Notes: generated by a model not told the origin, from the letters alone. A stretch of 64,000 nucleotides of DNA from Actinoplanes philippinensis (GCF_900113015.1 NZ_FONV01000016.1:124001-188000); one strand, 5' to 3'. Shown: positions 16,902 to 26,094, numbered from the stretch's first letter. Made by a program: numbers and translations.

Positions 16902-18687
16902 CACCCGGCGCGGGTCGGCGCTTCTGGCCCAGCTGGCCGCAGCCCGGGCCAATCCCGGCCCGGCGGCCGTCGCCTCGATCACCGGGCTGATCAACGGGGC
17001 GACCATGGTGGCCGGGGCGGCTGCGATCGGCTGGTCCACCGACCACCTGGTGCTGCCCGCGCTCGCCGGTGATGCCGTATCGGCGAACACGTGGTGGACC
17101 AGCGGCGGCCTGGTGCTGGGGATCTCGGCGGCACGCTGGAGCACGATCTTCGTCCGCGGGCTTTCCACCGGGCGTGTGCAGTACCGGGCGCAGGCCGAGA
17201 CCCGCCGGGCCGTGGCTCGCCGATACCTGGCACTCGACCCGGCCTGGCACCGGCGGCACTCCCCCGGCCGGCTGCTCGCCCACGCGATCTCCGACGTGGA
17301 CGCCCTCTGGTCACCGACGCAGTTCGCCTACTTCGCGTTCGGCATGGTGTTCATGCTGCTGCTCGCGCTCACCGAACTGTTCTTCCGCGCACCCGTACTC
17401 GGGCTTGTCGGACTCGTTCTGATCGTCCTGGTCTTCGCGCTCAACCTCACCTACCAGCGCCTGCTCGCCCCGCGGGCCCGCGACGCCCAGGCCGCCCGCG
17501 GCGTCGTCGGCGGTGTCGCCCTGGAATCGATCGAGGGCGGCCCGGTCGTGCGCAGCCTCGGCCTCACCGACGCGGAGGACGCCCGATTCGCACCCGGTGT
17601 GCACCGGCTGCGTGCCGCCGACCTGCGGATGGCAGCGATCAGTGCGGTCTTCGACCCGCTGCTGGAGCTGCTGCCCACGGCCGCGATCCTGGTCGTTCTC
17701 GCCGTCGCGGCGCCCCGGGTGCAGCAGGGCGACCTCAGCGTCGGTGACCTGGTCGGCGTCGTCTATCTGCTGCTCACCGTGGCGATCCCGCTCAACGTGA
17801 TCAGCCGGTTCCTGTCGATGCTGCCGATGTCCGGCGCCGGCCGCGAACGTGTCCAGGCCGTCCTGGACTCCGGCGAGGTGCTCCGGCACGGCTCACGTGA
17901 CCTCGAACAGCCCAGCCCGATGCGGGTCGAGCTGCGGGCCACCGGCGTCACCCGCGGGCAGCGGCACCTTCTGCGCGACGCCGATCTGACCCTGGAACCC
18001 GGGACCGTCACCGTCGTCCTCGGCGCTGTCGGCTCCGGGAAGACCACCCTGCTCGACGTGGCCGGCGGGCAGATCCATCCGACCGCCGGCACCGTCCTCT
18101 TCGACGGCGTCGACGTCCGTGAGCTGACCGCCGGTGTCGTCCCGGAGGCGGTGGCCGTGGTGTCGCAGAGCCCGTTCCTGTTCGCCGAGTCCCTGCGGGA
18201 CAATCTCGCCCTCGATCGGCCCCTGGCCGATGCGGACCTCTGGGCTGCGCTGCGAGCCGCCGCAGCCGACGACATCGTCCGTGAGCTTCCGGACGGCCTC
18301 GACACCGTGGTCGGCGAACGTGGGGCCACCCTTTCCGGCGGGCAACGCCAACGGATCTGCCTGGCTCGTGCCCTGGTCCGGCAGCCCCGGCTGCTGGTGC
18401 TCGACGACGCCACGTCGGCACTCGACTCCCGGGTCGAGCAGCAGGTCCTCACCTCGCTCGCCGCGCTCGTCGCCGACGGCGGGCCCACGATCCTGATCAG
18501 CACCAACCGGCCGGGAGCGGTCGCGATCGCCGACCGGGTGGTGCTCGTGCGGGCGGGACGGATCGCGGCCACCGGAACCCCGTCGTCACTGATGCACGTG
18601 GAGGAGTACCGGCGGATCGTGACCGCCTACCAGTCTTCCGTCCAGGATGAGGAGGCGGCCGGCGGTGCGCGTACCCCCGTCTCCTGA
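16885..18687 (+). CDS. Heterodimeric ABC exporter half, degenerate nucleotide-binding domain
   Basis: A 600-residue protein with about six N-terminal membrane helices and a C-terminal ABC domain. Walker A is intact (GAVGSGKTT) and the signature is canonical (LSGGQRQR). Walker B ends 'LLVLDDATSALD', with Asp in place of the catalytic Glu, and the H-loop reads 'ISTNRPG', with Asn in place of His. This is the pattern of the degenerate half of heterodimeric type-IV exporters. The GTG start lies within the 3' end of the preceding ATPase gene. The partner half follows with an overlap. Substrate is unknown; export of a toxic intermediate such as sulfite or a thiol is only a guess. Confidence 0.88.
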   Translation: MPTLPDTRRGSALLAQLAAARANPGPAAVASITGLINGATMVAGAAAIGWSTDHLVLPALAGDAVSANTWWTSGGLVLGISAARWSTIFVRGLSTGRVQYRAQAETRRAVARRYLALDPAWHRRHSPGRLLAHAISDVDALWSPTQFAYFAFGMVFMLLLALTELFFRAPVLGLVGLVLIVLVFALNLTYQRLLAPRARDAQAARGVVGGVALESIEGGPVVRSLGLTDAEDARFAPGVHRLRAADLRMAAISAVFDPLLELLPTAAILVVLAVAAPRVQQGDLSVGDLVGVVYLLLTVAIPLNVISRFLSMLPMSGAGRERVQAVLDSGEVLRHGSRDLEQPSPMRVELRATGVTRGQRHLLRDADLTLEPGTVTVVLGAVGSGKTTLLDVAGGQIHPTAGTVLFDGVDVRELTAGVVPEAVAVVSQSPFLFAESLRDNLALDRPLADADLWAALRAAAADDIVRELPDGLDTVVGERGATLSGGQRQRICLARALVRQPRLLVLDDATSALDSRVEQQVLTSLAALVADGGPTILISTNRPGAVAIADRVVLVRAGRIAATGTPSSLMHVEEYRRIVTAYQSSVQDEEAAGGARTPVS

Positions 18688-20449
18688 TCGGCAGCGGACC
18701 ATCACCACCGGCCTGGCCCCCCTCGCCGGCCGTGCTTTCCTGCCGACGGCGCTACGGTTCTCGCCGCAGCTGCGGCAGGGACTGCTCGTCACCGGACTGC
18801 TGGCCCTGCTCGCCGGTGGCGGCCGGATCGTGGCGCCGCTGAGCATTCAGCGAGCGATCGACGCGGGTCTCGCGCCGGGCACGGTGACACCGGCGGTCAC
18901 GGTCGGCGGTGTCGCGGTGCTGGTCGCCGGACTCTCGTCGTTGCTGCTCAACCGGCGTCTGCAGGAGAAGGTGGAGAACGCCCTGGCCGGCCTGCGCCGC
19001 GATGGGCTGCGCCGGGTGCACGACATGGCCGCGTCGACCGCCGACCGGGTGCCGAGCGCCGATCTCGTCTCCCGGCTGACCAGCGATGTCGATCAGGTGA
19101 CCACCTTCCTGCAGGGTGGTGGCATTCAGTTCGTGACCAACAGCGCCCAACTGCTGATCGCCGCAGTGATCATGTCGGTGTTCAGCTGGCAGCTCGCGGT
19201 GCCCGTACTGCTGCTCTCCGCCCTGTTGATCGGCACGATGACACTGATGCAGCGGGTGATCGCACGCCGTTACGCGCAGGCACGCCGCGAGCTTTCCCGG
19301 TTGCAGAGCGTGGTCGCCGAGTCGGTCGCCGGCGCACCGGTGATCCGCTCCACAGGGACCGCGGCACGCGCCGCCCGCAAACTCGACGACGCCGTCGATC
19401 GGGCCCGCGACAGCCTGCTGCGCACGCTCGTCCCGCTGCACGGCAACACCGCGCTCGGCGAGGTCACCATCGGGGTGATGACGGTGACCGTGCTCCTCGG
19501 CGGCGTCTGGTTCGCCCTCGCCGGCGATCCCGCGCGGCCCCGGCTCAGTTCCGGCGAGGTCGTCGCCATGGTTTTCCTGGTCACCTTCTTCGTACGGCCG
19601 CTGCAATTCCTCGTGCAGAGCCTCGGCGAAGCGCAGAACGCGCTGACCGGCTGGCGCCGGGCCCTCGAACTGGCCGCCACCCCCAGGGAGGCGGCCGGTG
19701 ACGGGCCGGCGCTGCCCGCCGGCCCACTGGGCGTACGGATGTCGCAGGTGTCCGCACGCTACGGGTCAGGCCCCCTGGTCCTGCGCTCGGTGTCGGTGTC
19801 GATCGAGCCGGGCGAACATGTGGCGGTCGTGGGCCGGACCGGCTCCGGCAAGTCCACCTTCGCGAAACTGCTGACCCGCCGAGTCCTCGCGTCCACCGGA
19901 ACGATCCACATCGGTGGGGTGGCCCTCGACCGGATCACCTCACTGGCGGGGCGAGTGGTGATCGTCCCTCAGGACCCCTTCCTGTTCGACGCCACGATCG
20001 CCGAGAACATCCGCCTCGGCTCACCCACCGGATCCGCGGCCGGCGAGATCTCCCGGATCATGGGCGATCTCGGCCTCGACGACTGGCTGTCCGGTCTGCC
20101 CGACGGCCTGGACACCCGGGTGGGGCTGCGCGGCGAACGGCTCTCCGTCGGTGAACGCCAGCTCGTCGCTCTGGCCCGGACCGCCCTGGCCGGCCCCGAC
20201 CTGGTCATCTTCGACGAGGCCACGTCCGGGGTGGACCCCGCCACCGACGTGACCGTGCAAAAGGCCCTCGCCATCCTCACGCGGGGCCGGACCAGCATCG
20301 CCATCGCCCACCGCATGATCACCGCCGAGACCGCCGACCGGGTCCTGGTCTTTGACGGCGGCCGCATCGTGCAGTCCGGCCACCACTCGGTCCTCGCCAC
20401 CCGCCCCGGCCCGTACTCGGCCCTCGTCGACGCTTGGAGAACACCGTGA
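18665..20449 (+). CDS. Heterodimeric ABC exporter half, catalytically complete nucleotide-binding domain
   Basis: A 594-residue partner half-transporter. Membrane domain residues 40-330 include 'HDMAASTADRVPSADLVSRLTSDVD'. The ABC domain has Walker A GRTGSGKST, Walker B 'LVIFDEATSGVDP' with catalytic Glu, and an H-loop 'IAIAHRM' with His. Its signature is degenerate: LSVGERQ instead of LSGGQ. Together with the first half this gives one canonical ATP site and one degenerate site. The GTG at 18665 has AGGAGG nine bases upstream and is preferred over the ATG at 18647. It overlaps the preceding gene by 23 nt, so synthesis is coupled. Confidence 0.88.
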   Translation: MRVPPSPDRQRTITTGLAPLAGRAFLPTALRFSPQLRQGLLVTGLLALLAGGGRIVAPLSIQRAIDAGLAPGTVTPAVTVGGVAVLVAGLSSLLLNRRLQEKVENALAGLRRDGLRRVHDMAASTADRVPSADLVSRLTSDVDQVTTFLQGGGIQFVTNSAQLLIAAVIMSVFSWQLAVPVLLLSALLIGTMTLMQRVIARRYAQARRELSRLQSVVAESVAGAPVIRSTGTAARAARKLDDAVDRARDSLLRTLVPLHGNTALGEVTIGVMTVTVLLGGVWFALAGDPARPRLSSGEVVAMVFLVTFFVRPLQFLVQSLGEAQNALTGWRRALELAATPREAAGDGPALPAGPLGVRMSQVSARYGSGPLVLRSVSVSIEPGEHVAVVGRTGSGKSTFAKLLTRRVLASTGTIHIGGVALDRITSLAGRVVIVPQDPFLFDATIAENIRLGSPTGSAAGEISRIMGDLGLDDWLSGLPDGLDTRVGLRGERLSVGERQLVALARTALAGPDLVIFDEATSGVDPATDVTVQKALAILTRGRTSIAIAHRMITAETADRVLVFDGGRIVQSGHHSVLATRPGPYSALVDAWRTP

Positions 20450-21537
20450 CCCGACTCGGTTTCAACACCCGGGTGTCGTTCCCCACCGGGCAAGCGGCCC
20501 GCGGACTGCGTGACGGCATCGCCCTCTTCCAGGCTGCCGAGTCGCTCGGATATCAGTCCGGCTGGGCCTACCAGCGTCACTTCGACAACTACCTGTCGTC
20601 ACCGATGCCGTTCTTCGCGGCGGCCGGCCAGCACACCAGCCGCATCCTGCTCGGCAGCGCGGTGATCCCGGCCCGCTTCCAGGAGCCGATCCTGTTGGCC
20701 GAGGCCGCCGCAACCGCCGACCTGCTCATCGACGGCCGCCTGCAGATCGCCTTCTCCAGCGGCACCGACCAGTGGGACGCGATCTTCGGCACCGTGCCCG
20801 TCTCGGCTCGTGAGGAGGGGCAGCGCCGCCTGGCGCGGTTCCTGTCCGCCGTCGCCGGCGAAACCATCCACACCGTCACCGAGCAGAAGGGCGTCGGCGG
20901 GCCACCGGTCGGCACCGAACTCAAGGTCACCCCACACAGCCCGGGCCTGCGCCAACGCATCTGGTACGGCTCCGGCAGCATCGCCTCGGCAGTCGCCGCC
21001 GCCCGCCAGGGCCTGCGGCTGATCACCGGGACGATCCTGCACGACGTCCCCGCCGGTGTCTCCTTCCCGCAGCACCAGGCCGACCTGATCGCCGCGTACC
21101 GGACGCAGTGGGCCGCCACCCACTCCGATCCCTGCCCACCGGTGGCGGTGGCGGCGTCGATCCTGCCCGGCACGACGCCTGCGCTGCGCGACCGCTACGC
21201 CGCTTACGACCTGGAGCGACGCACCAGCGGCCCGGGCGCGTCGCGGCCGCGGGGCGCCCTGACACCCACGCTGACCGCGGCCCTGCCGCCCGGGATGCTG
21301 ATGAGCCCGGTTCATCACGGCAGCCCCGACGAGGTGACCGAGGCGGTTCTGACCGATCCGGGCCTGACGGCGGCCGACGAGATCGTGCTGTTCCTGCCGC
21401 CCGCGTTCGAACTCCCCGACAACGTCACACTCCTGGCCGACCTGGCCGAGACCGTGGGCCCGGCCATCGGGTGGAAGCCCGATCAGACGGGCCGGTCGCA
21501 CCCGGCGGTCAGGCCGCCGGCGGCCGCCAACCCGTGA
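20446..21537 (+). CDS. LLM-class flavin-dependent oxidoreductase 3
   Basis: A 363-residue luciferase-like monooxygenase. The N-terminal 'RLGFNTRVSFPTG', 'AAESLGYQSGWAYQRHFDNYLS', 'ILLGSAVIPARFQEPILLAEAAATADLLIDGRLQ'-type barrel strands and the phosphate-loop equivalent 'YGSGSIASAVAAARQGLRLITG' support the LLM fold. The GTG start overlaps the exporter stop and has GGAG upstream; a TTG 12 bases earlier is less likely. It is the last gene of the long rightward operon. It is more divergent than the two SsuD-like enzymes, so a different substrate or step is likely. Confidence 0.82.
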   Translation: MTRLGFNTRVSFPTGQAARGLRDGIALFQAAESLGYQSGWAYQRHFDNYLSSPMPFFAAAGQHTSRILLGSAVIPARFQEPILLAEAAATADLLIDGRLQIAFSSGTDQWDAIFGTVPVSAREEGQRRLARFLSAVAGETIHTVTEQKGVGGPPVGTELKVTPHSPGLRQRIWYGSGSIASAVAAARQGLRLITGTILHDVPAGVSFPQHQADLIAAYRTQWAATHSDPCPPVAVAASILPGTTPALRDRYAAYDLERRTSGPGASRPRGALTPTLTAALPPGMLMSPVHHGSPDEVTEAVLTDPGLTAADEIVLFLPPAFELPDNVTLLADLAETVGPAIGWKPDQTGRSHPAVRPPAAANP

Positions 21538-21751
21538 AATCCTGCAGCCGGAAGTGACTGGCCACGGTACGGAACGCGAACCAGCCGTTCGGCTCACCGA
21601 CGTACCGGGGGAACCGGGTGGTGGTGTTGAGGTTGGTCGCCCTGCCGCCGCGAGACCGGCGTGCACCCCCGGGAAACAGTGACCAGGCCGGTTGCCGTGT
21701 CAGCGGCAAGGTGGCTGCCTCGCGGAAAGACGGGAAGCGCCCGAGGCCACC
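21538..21751. other. Gap with a coding-like remnant on the minus strand
   Basis: The minus-strand frame 21709-21509 ends in a sequence with natural-looking composition ('TTTRFPRYVGEPNGWFAF', then 'VASHFRLQDFTGW') that overlaps the end of the LLM gene. No family was recognised and no start site is evident. It may be a gene remnant or chance. Confidence 0.25.
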
Positions 21752-22111
21752 TCAGCCGGATCGCGGCGCCGGGCCGTGTGCCGTCGCCGGTGAAGACACA
21801 CCGGCGGTTGCGGCCAGGGCGTCGATCAGGCCCGGAAAGCGAGCGTCGAGTTCGTCGCGGCGCAGCTCGATGCTGTGGGTGCGCCCGGCCACGACGGTGC
21901 GGGTCAGGCCTGCCTGACGCAGGATGCGGAAGTGGTGCGTCATGGTCGACTTGTGCACGCCGAAGTCCCAGTGCGTGCCGCATTTGCCGTGCCGCAGGCC
22001 GTCGGCGAGCGTCTGCACGATGCGCAGGCGGATCGGATCGGCGACCGCCCGCAGCAAGTCGATCATCGTCACATCGGCGATGTCGGGCATCGCGTCGTCG
22101 TCTCGTGCCAC
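21752..22111 (-). CDS. ArsR-family transcriptional regulator
   Basis: A 119-residue winged-helix repressor: 'LLRAVADPIRLRIVQTLADG', then 'KSTMTHHFRILRQAGLTRTVVAGRTHSIEL' with the recognition helix and wing. No metal-binding ELCVC-type motif is present; a Cys lies in 'HGKCGTHW'. It is divergent from the crotonase gene, and a long inverted repeat covers the shared promoter and the crotonase start codon, so it probably represses that pair of genes. The 22111 ATG is used; an ATG seven codons later (MPDIADV) is also possible. Confidence 0.85.
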   Translation of the reverse strand: MARDDDAMPDIADVTMIDLLRAVADPIRLRIVQTLADGLRHGKCGTHWDFGVHKSTMTHHFRILRQAGLTRTVVAGRTHSIELRRDELDARFPGLIDALAATAGVSSPATAHGPAPRSG

Positions 22112-22126
22112 ACCCTCACCCTACAG

Positions 22127-22177
22127 TTGGACGTTCGTCATACGGTCGTCTACGTTGACGGTATGACGGATGTCCAA
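22127..22177. promoter_or_regulatory. Long inverted repeat spanning crotonase start (probable ArsR operator)
   Basis: TTGGACGTTCGTCATAC (22127-22143) and GTATGACGGATGTCCAA (22161-22177) are inverted copies matching at 15 of 17 positions, separated by 17 bp. The right arm contains the ATG (22163) of the crotonase gene. The left arm lies 16 bp from the divergent ArsR start. Binding would block both promoters. Confidence 0.7.
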
Positions 22178-23431
22178 CAATCTGGTTCGGCCCGATGGTC
22201 CTGGGACGCCGAGGGCGTCGTCACCGTTGTCCTCGACGACCCCGGCCGTACGGCGAACATGCTCAACCGGCGCCACTACGACGGGCTCACGGACTGCCTC
22301 GACGACCTCACCCGTCAGCTGGGACGGCTGCGCGGCGTGGTGCTCACCTCGGCGAAACACTCCTTCATCGCCGGGCCCGACTTCGTGCCGAGCGAGATCA
22401 CCCCCGACGAAGCGGCCGGCCTCTATGACCTGCTGACACCTCTGCGCGACCAGGCACGCCGACTGGAGAACCTGGGCCGGCCGGTCGCCGCCGCGCTCAA
22501 CGGCTCCGCACTCGGCGGTGGCTTCGAGCTGGCACTGGCCTGCCACCACCGGGTCGGCACCAACGACCCATCGGCGGTATGGGCACTCGCGGAGACCGGG
22601 ATGGGCATCCTCCCGGCAGGTGGCGGAACGGTCCGGGCGACGCGGATGTTCGGGATCGCCGCGACCGTGCTGGACATCGTCGGGCCCGGCACGGCCTACC
22701 ACCCGGCGCAGGCACTGGCCGCGGGCCTGGTCGACGAACTCGCCGACGACGTGGTCGCCGCGGCCCGGACCTGGGTACTGGCACAACCGTCCGGGCACTA
22801 CGTGCAACGGTGGGAGCGGCCCGGCCATCAGATCCCCGGAGGCACCGCGGAGCCGCCAGGGCTCGCCGACGAGGTGAGCCGCCGCTCGAAGGGTTCGCCG
22901 GTCCGAGCACTCGCCGCGGTCCTGGAGGTAGCGGTACGAAGCGCTTCGGCACCCCTGGAGGAAGCCTTCGAGACCGAGACGGCGGCTTGCCGGGCGCTGC
23001 TGAGCGCGCCCGAGTTCCCCGATCTGACTCACCTCTTCCATGCGATGCGTGCCCTTGCCACAGCGCCGGCCGAGCCGCCCGCAACAGGCATGCCGGCCGG
23101 CATGCACGAGTTCCCGCAGATCGTCGCCAATCCCCTGGCCGCGGTGTTCTTCGCGCCCGACGCCCCCGTCGTCGAGATCACTGACGCTGACCTCATCCCC
23201 GCGGTCCGCGCGAGAGGCGGCATCCCTGTGCTGATCCACAGCGGAGATGTCTCGTTCATACAGACCCTCCTGGAGGCCGGTCCCGACCCCACCGCCATGA
23301 CCGACGCCGCCCACCGCGCCCTCGACGACGGCCTGCGGATCGACCCGGCCGGCGCCGACGTCGCGTCGGTCGTCGCGGCCGGCTTCCCGGCCTGGACCGG
23401 CGGCGTCCTGCACGCCGGAGGCGCCCGGTGA
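22163..23431 (+). CDS. Enoyl-CoA hydratase/isomerase (crotonase) family protein with C-terminal extension
   Basis: A 422-residue protein. The first ~190 residues are a crotonase domain with 'GVVLTSAKHSFIAGPDF', oxyanion-hole 'ALNGSALGGGFELALACHHRVG' and 'ETGMGILPAGGGTVRATRMFG', most like the N-terminal domain of FadB/FadJ. The remaining ~230 residues lack the Rossmann dehydrogenase of FadJ and were not recognised in detail. The start ATG lies in an operator-like repeat. Its stop overlaps the GTG of the following LLM gene. It is probably repressed by the adjacent ArsR protein. It may process an acyl-CoA or other carbon skeleton released from an organosulfur substrate. Confidence 0.8.
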   Translation: MTDVQQSGSARWSWDAEGVVTVVLDDPGRTANMLNRRHYDGLTDCLDDLTRQLGRLRGVVLTSAKHSFIAGPDFVPSEITPDEAAGLYDLLTPLRDQARRLENLGRPVAAALNGSALGGGFELALACHHRVGTNDPSAVWALAETGMGILPAGGGTVRATRMFGIAATVLDIVGPGTAYHPAQALAAGLVDELADDVVAAARTWVLAQPSGHYVQRWERPGHQIPGGTAEPPGLADEVSRRSKGSPVRALAAVLEVAVRSASAPLEEAFETETAACRALLSAPEFPDLTHLFHAMRALATAPAEPPATGMPAGMHEFPQIVANPLAAVFFAPDAPVVEITDADLIPAVRARGGIPVLIHSGDVSFIQTLLEAGPDPTAMTDAAHRALDDGLRIDPAGADVASVVAAGFPAWTGGVLHAGGAR

Positions 23432-24435
23432 GGTATTCCCTGGTCGAACTCGCTCCGGTCACGCCAGGCGGCACCAACCGGGAAGCCCTCGACCGGGCCC
23501 TCGCCGCCGCAGAGGAGGCCGAACAACTCGGTTATCACCGATTCTGGTTCGCCGAGCACCACCATGTGACGGGGTACGCCGCCCAGGACCCCGTCCCGCT
23601 GATCGCGGCAGCCACCCAACGGACGACCCGGATCCGTCTCGGCTCGGGTGCCGTCCTGCTCAACCATCACAGCGCCTTCAGCGTCGCCGAACGGTTCCTG
23701 ATGCTCGAATCGCTGGCGCCCAGGCGCATCGATCTAGGGCTCGGCCGCTCCACGGCCACACCGCTGATCGACCACGCGCTGCGCCGCGACCGGAACAGCC
23801 GGCCGGCCGACGACTTCCCCGACCAGGTGCAGGAGATCATCGGCTACCTGCACAGGGCCTTCGACCCGGCTCACCCGTTCACCGCGATCGACCTCACGGC
23901 CGGAATCGACACCATCCCCGAGGTCTGGGTGCTCGGCTCGTCCGGTTCCAGCGCCGGCCTCGCCGCCCGGCTCGGCATCGGCTACACCTTCGGCGGCCAC
24001 ATCAACCCGGGCATGACAACGCGCGCGCTCCGCCAATACCGGCAGAACTTCACAAAGACGCCCTTCGGCACCGGCGTTCCACAGGCGATGCTCGCACTCA
24101 ACATCGTGGCCGCCGACGACGAAGAGAAAGCGCACCGGCTGACCTGGCCCGCACGAGCGCTGCGGGCCGGTGGACGCGACCGGCCCATCCCCACCCTCGC
24201 CCAAGCCGAGGCGGAATTAGACGCCTCGGCGAGAGCACGGCCGAGCACCGTCGTCGACGGGGTGATCCCGACGCAGATCTCCGGAACTCCGGCAACCCTG
24301 CGGGCTCAACTCGAACCGGTGATCCGGGAAGCGGGAGCCACCGAGGTCATGGTCCAGGACATGCTGACCGACTCCGCGGCGCGAACCCGATCACGCCAGA
24401 TCGTCGCACAAGTCCTGCAATCCATCACAATCTGA
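23428..24435 (+). CDS. LLM-class flavin-dependent oxidoreductase 4 (MsnO8-like)
   Basis: A 335-residue luciferase-like protein: 'YSLVELAPVTPGG', 'AEQLGYHRFWFAEHHH', 'IRLGSGAVLLNHHSAFSVAE', 'RIDLGLGRS' and 'VWVLGSSGSSAGLAARLGIGYTFGGH'. This pattern fits the MsnO8 group of LLM enzymes rather than SsuD. The GTG start overlaps the crotonase stop by 4 nt, so the two genes form an operon. It is the last gene of the metabolic cluster. Confidence 0.85.
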   Translation: MRYSLVELAPVTPGGTNREALDRALAAAEEAEQLGYHRFWFAEHHHVTGYAAQDPVPLIAAATQRTTRIRLGSGAVLLNHHSAFSVAERFLMLESLAPRRIDLGLGRSTATPLIDHALRRDRNSRPADDFPDQVQEIIGYLHRAFDPAHPFTAIDLTAGIDTIPEVWVLGSSGSSAGLAARLGIGYTFGGHINPGMTTRALRQYRQNFTKTPFGTGVPQAMLALNIVAADDEEKAHRLTWPARALRAGGRDRPIPTLAQAEAELDASARARPSTVVDGVIPTQISGTPATLRAQLEPVIREAGATEVMVQDMLTDSAARTRSRQIVAQVLQSITI

Positions 24436-24504
24436 CCGCGATGAAACGAAGTCGGCCCGGATAGCACCGACTGGATGTGGACTGTCTCAGCCCCGTGGTG
24501 CCAA

Positions 24505-25089
24505 CTATCTCGCTGGGTTCAGCAACACGGGCGTGAAGCATGCAGCCCAAGTTAGAGCGAACCAAAGGTCGACATTCGATGGCATGCATAGCCACACCGC
24601 TAAGCCGCGAGGGCGTTTCCCGGGTGTTGTGCGGTCGTACGCAGCATCCACGCGATCCTCCAAAGCTGACGAAAGCGTCCACCGGACACCGCTAGCGACG
24701 CCGGCACCGACGGCGAACATGCCGATGCCGACAAGCACCGCTTCCGGGACCTCAGTGAATGGGGCCAGTGACGGCAATCCCCTTCGTACATACGTCGTCG
24801 CCGCAAACAGCAGCACCACCACGCCGGCCGTGAACATCCAGGCGACTGCTCGTACTGAATTCGCGGTTTCGATGTCGCCTGAGCCTGTCGGGCCTCGCCG
24901 TACATCCTGCCGAAACTCGTCCAGGCCGGTGCGCCGCTCCGGCGGCATACCGCGGTTGAGCCACAACCTCAACATCGCCGGCGCCACAAGATACGCGACC
25001 CGGCCGCCGACATCCCGCAACGGCGGTCCGGGTGTCCTGGGCGACTTGCGTGCCCACTCAGGAATTTCCACGCGGCCTCCACACTGCAT
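24505..25089 (-). CDS. Hypothetical membrane protein (fused in frame to a decayed transposase)
   Basis: From the ATG at 25089 the frame encodes 194 residues with three hydrophobic segments ('AVAWMFTAGVVVLLFAATTYV', 'VLVGIGMFAVGAGVASGV', 'LWFALTWAACFTPVLL') and basic loops. No family was recognised. The frame stays open upstream into the ISL3 transposase remnant, so the original N-terminus may have been replaced when the element inserted. No clear ribosome-binding site precedes the ATG. It could be a truncated pseudogene. Confidence 0.45.
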   Translation of the reverse strand: MQCGGRVEIPEWARKSPRTPGPPLRDVGGRVAYLVAPAMLRLWLNRGMPPERRTGLDEFRQDVRRGPTGSGDIETANSVRAVAWMFTAGVVVLLFAATTYVRRGLPSLAPFTEVPEAVLVGIGMFAVGAGVASGVRWTLSSALEDRVDAAYDRTTPGKRPRGLAVWLCMPSNVDLWFALTWAACFTPVLLNPAR

Positions 25090-25104
25090 CTGAATGATCA
25101 CGGC

Positions 25105-25896
25105 ACTGCAGCACACGAGACGGCGGGCGCATTCCAGCAGGCCGTGACCTTGATCGAGCAGTCTGTGTACGGCCGCGTGGCGTTCGCGGGTGCGCTCGTC
25201 CAAGGGCTGGTCCGCCTTGGCCAGGTTCGCCCACAGGTGCCAGCGGTCACCGACCTGCACCGCCTGGGGCGCCCCGGCACGGATCGCCTCGGCATACGCC
25301 GCGGAACCGTCGCGGCACACGACCTGCACACCCGGATGTGTCGCACAGCTACGCGGCCAGGGTTTCGGCCTTGCGATCGGGCAGCACATCAACGCGGCGA
25401 TGGGTGACCGCATCGATCAGCAACGCGGCATAGCGGCGGCCCCGCCGCAGCGCGAAATCATCCACGCTCAGCACGGCCGGAACCGGACGATCGGGGATCG
25501 GCGTCGTCATCAGCACCCGCAGCACGGTACTGCGGGAGACCCGGGCTCCTCTACCCGGGACAGCACCGCTGCACCGGCACGACCGGCGGCCACGACGGCC
25601 AGATCAGCGACCAGCGCGGTCAACTGCCGGGTCCGCCACGCCCGGCGCCTGGTCAGCATCGGCACCTGCTCCCGGAATGTCCGCCGCGGGCAGGATGACA
25701 CCAGACAGACCAGGCGACGAACCCGTAGCTGCACGACCACCGCTCGACCACCGACCGGGAGATCAGCCAAGTGCCGCTGGCGATAGGCATGGACCCGTTC
25801 GCTGAGCTGCCGGCAATCCGGGCAGGCCACCGCGGTCACCGCGGTTCGGGCGACCACACCCACGATCGCCCCCTGATCGAGCACCTGCTCGATCAC
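25105..25896 (-). pseudogene. ISL3-family transposase remnant
   Basis: The N-terminal zinc finger of ISL3 transposases ('VACPDCRQLSERVHAYRQRHL', later 'SSCPRRTFREQVP') is read in one frame (25896-25510). The DDE-core start 'VPAVLSVDDFALRRGRRY' lies in another and has an internal TAG where Trp is expected. The following 'VQVVCRDGSAAYAEAIRAG' and 'GDRWHLWANLAKA' lie in a third frame. Homology stops near 25105. At least two frameshifts, a nonsense codon and loss of the C-terminal half make it inactive. It is distinct from the intact ISL3 element at 36214. Confidence 0.8.
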
Positions 25897-26094
25897 CAGG
25901 GAAGACAGGCCAGGAAAGATCGTCCCGAGCAGATCACACGGGCATCATGATCATGCATGAGACGGACCACATAGGACCCGGGGTCCTCGACACCGTTTCT
26001 GCGCCAGAGCCGCTTTCTTGATATTCCCCGGCCAGACGGAGCCATGTCATGAGCGGGCATGGTTGGCGGCCGGACAGTCCGTCAGCCTTGCCTC

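Noticed and set aside
21875..22162. N-terminal extension of the crotonase (start at 21875)
   Set aside because: The extension overlaps the ArsR gene on the other strand and lacks homology; the ATG at 22163 begins just before the crotonase fold.
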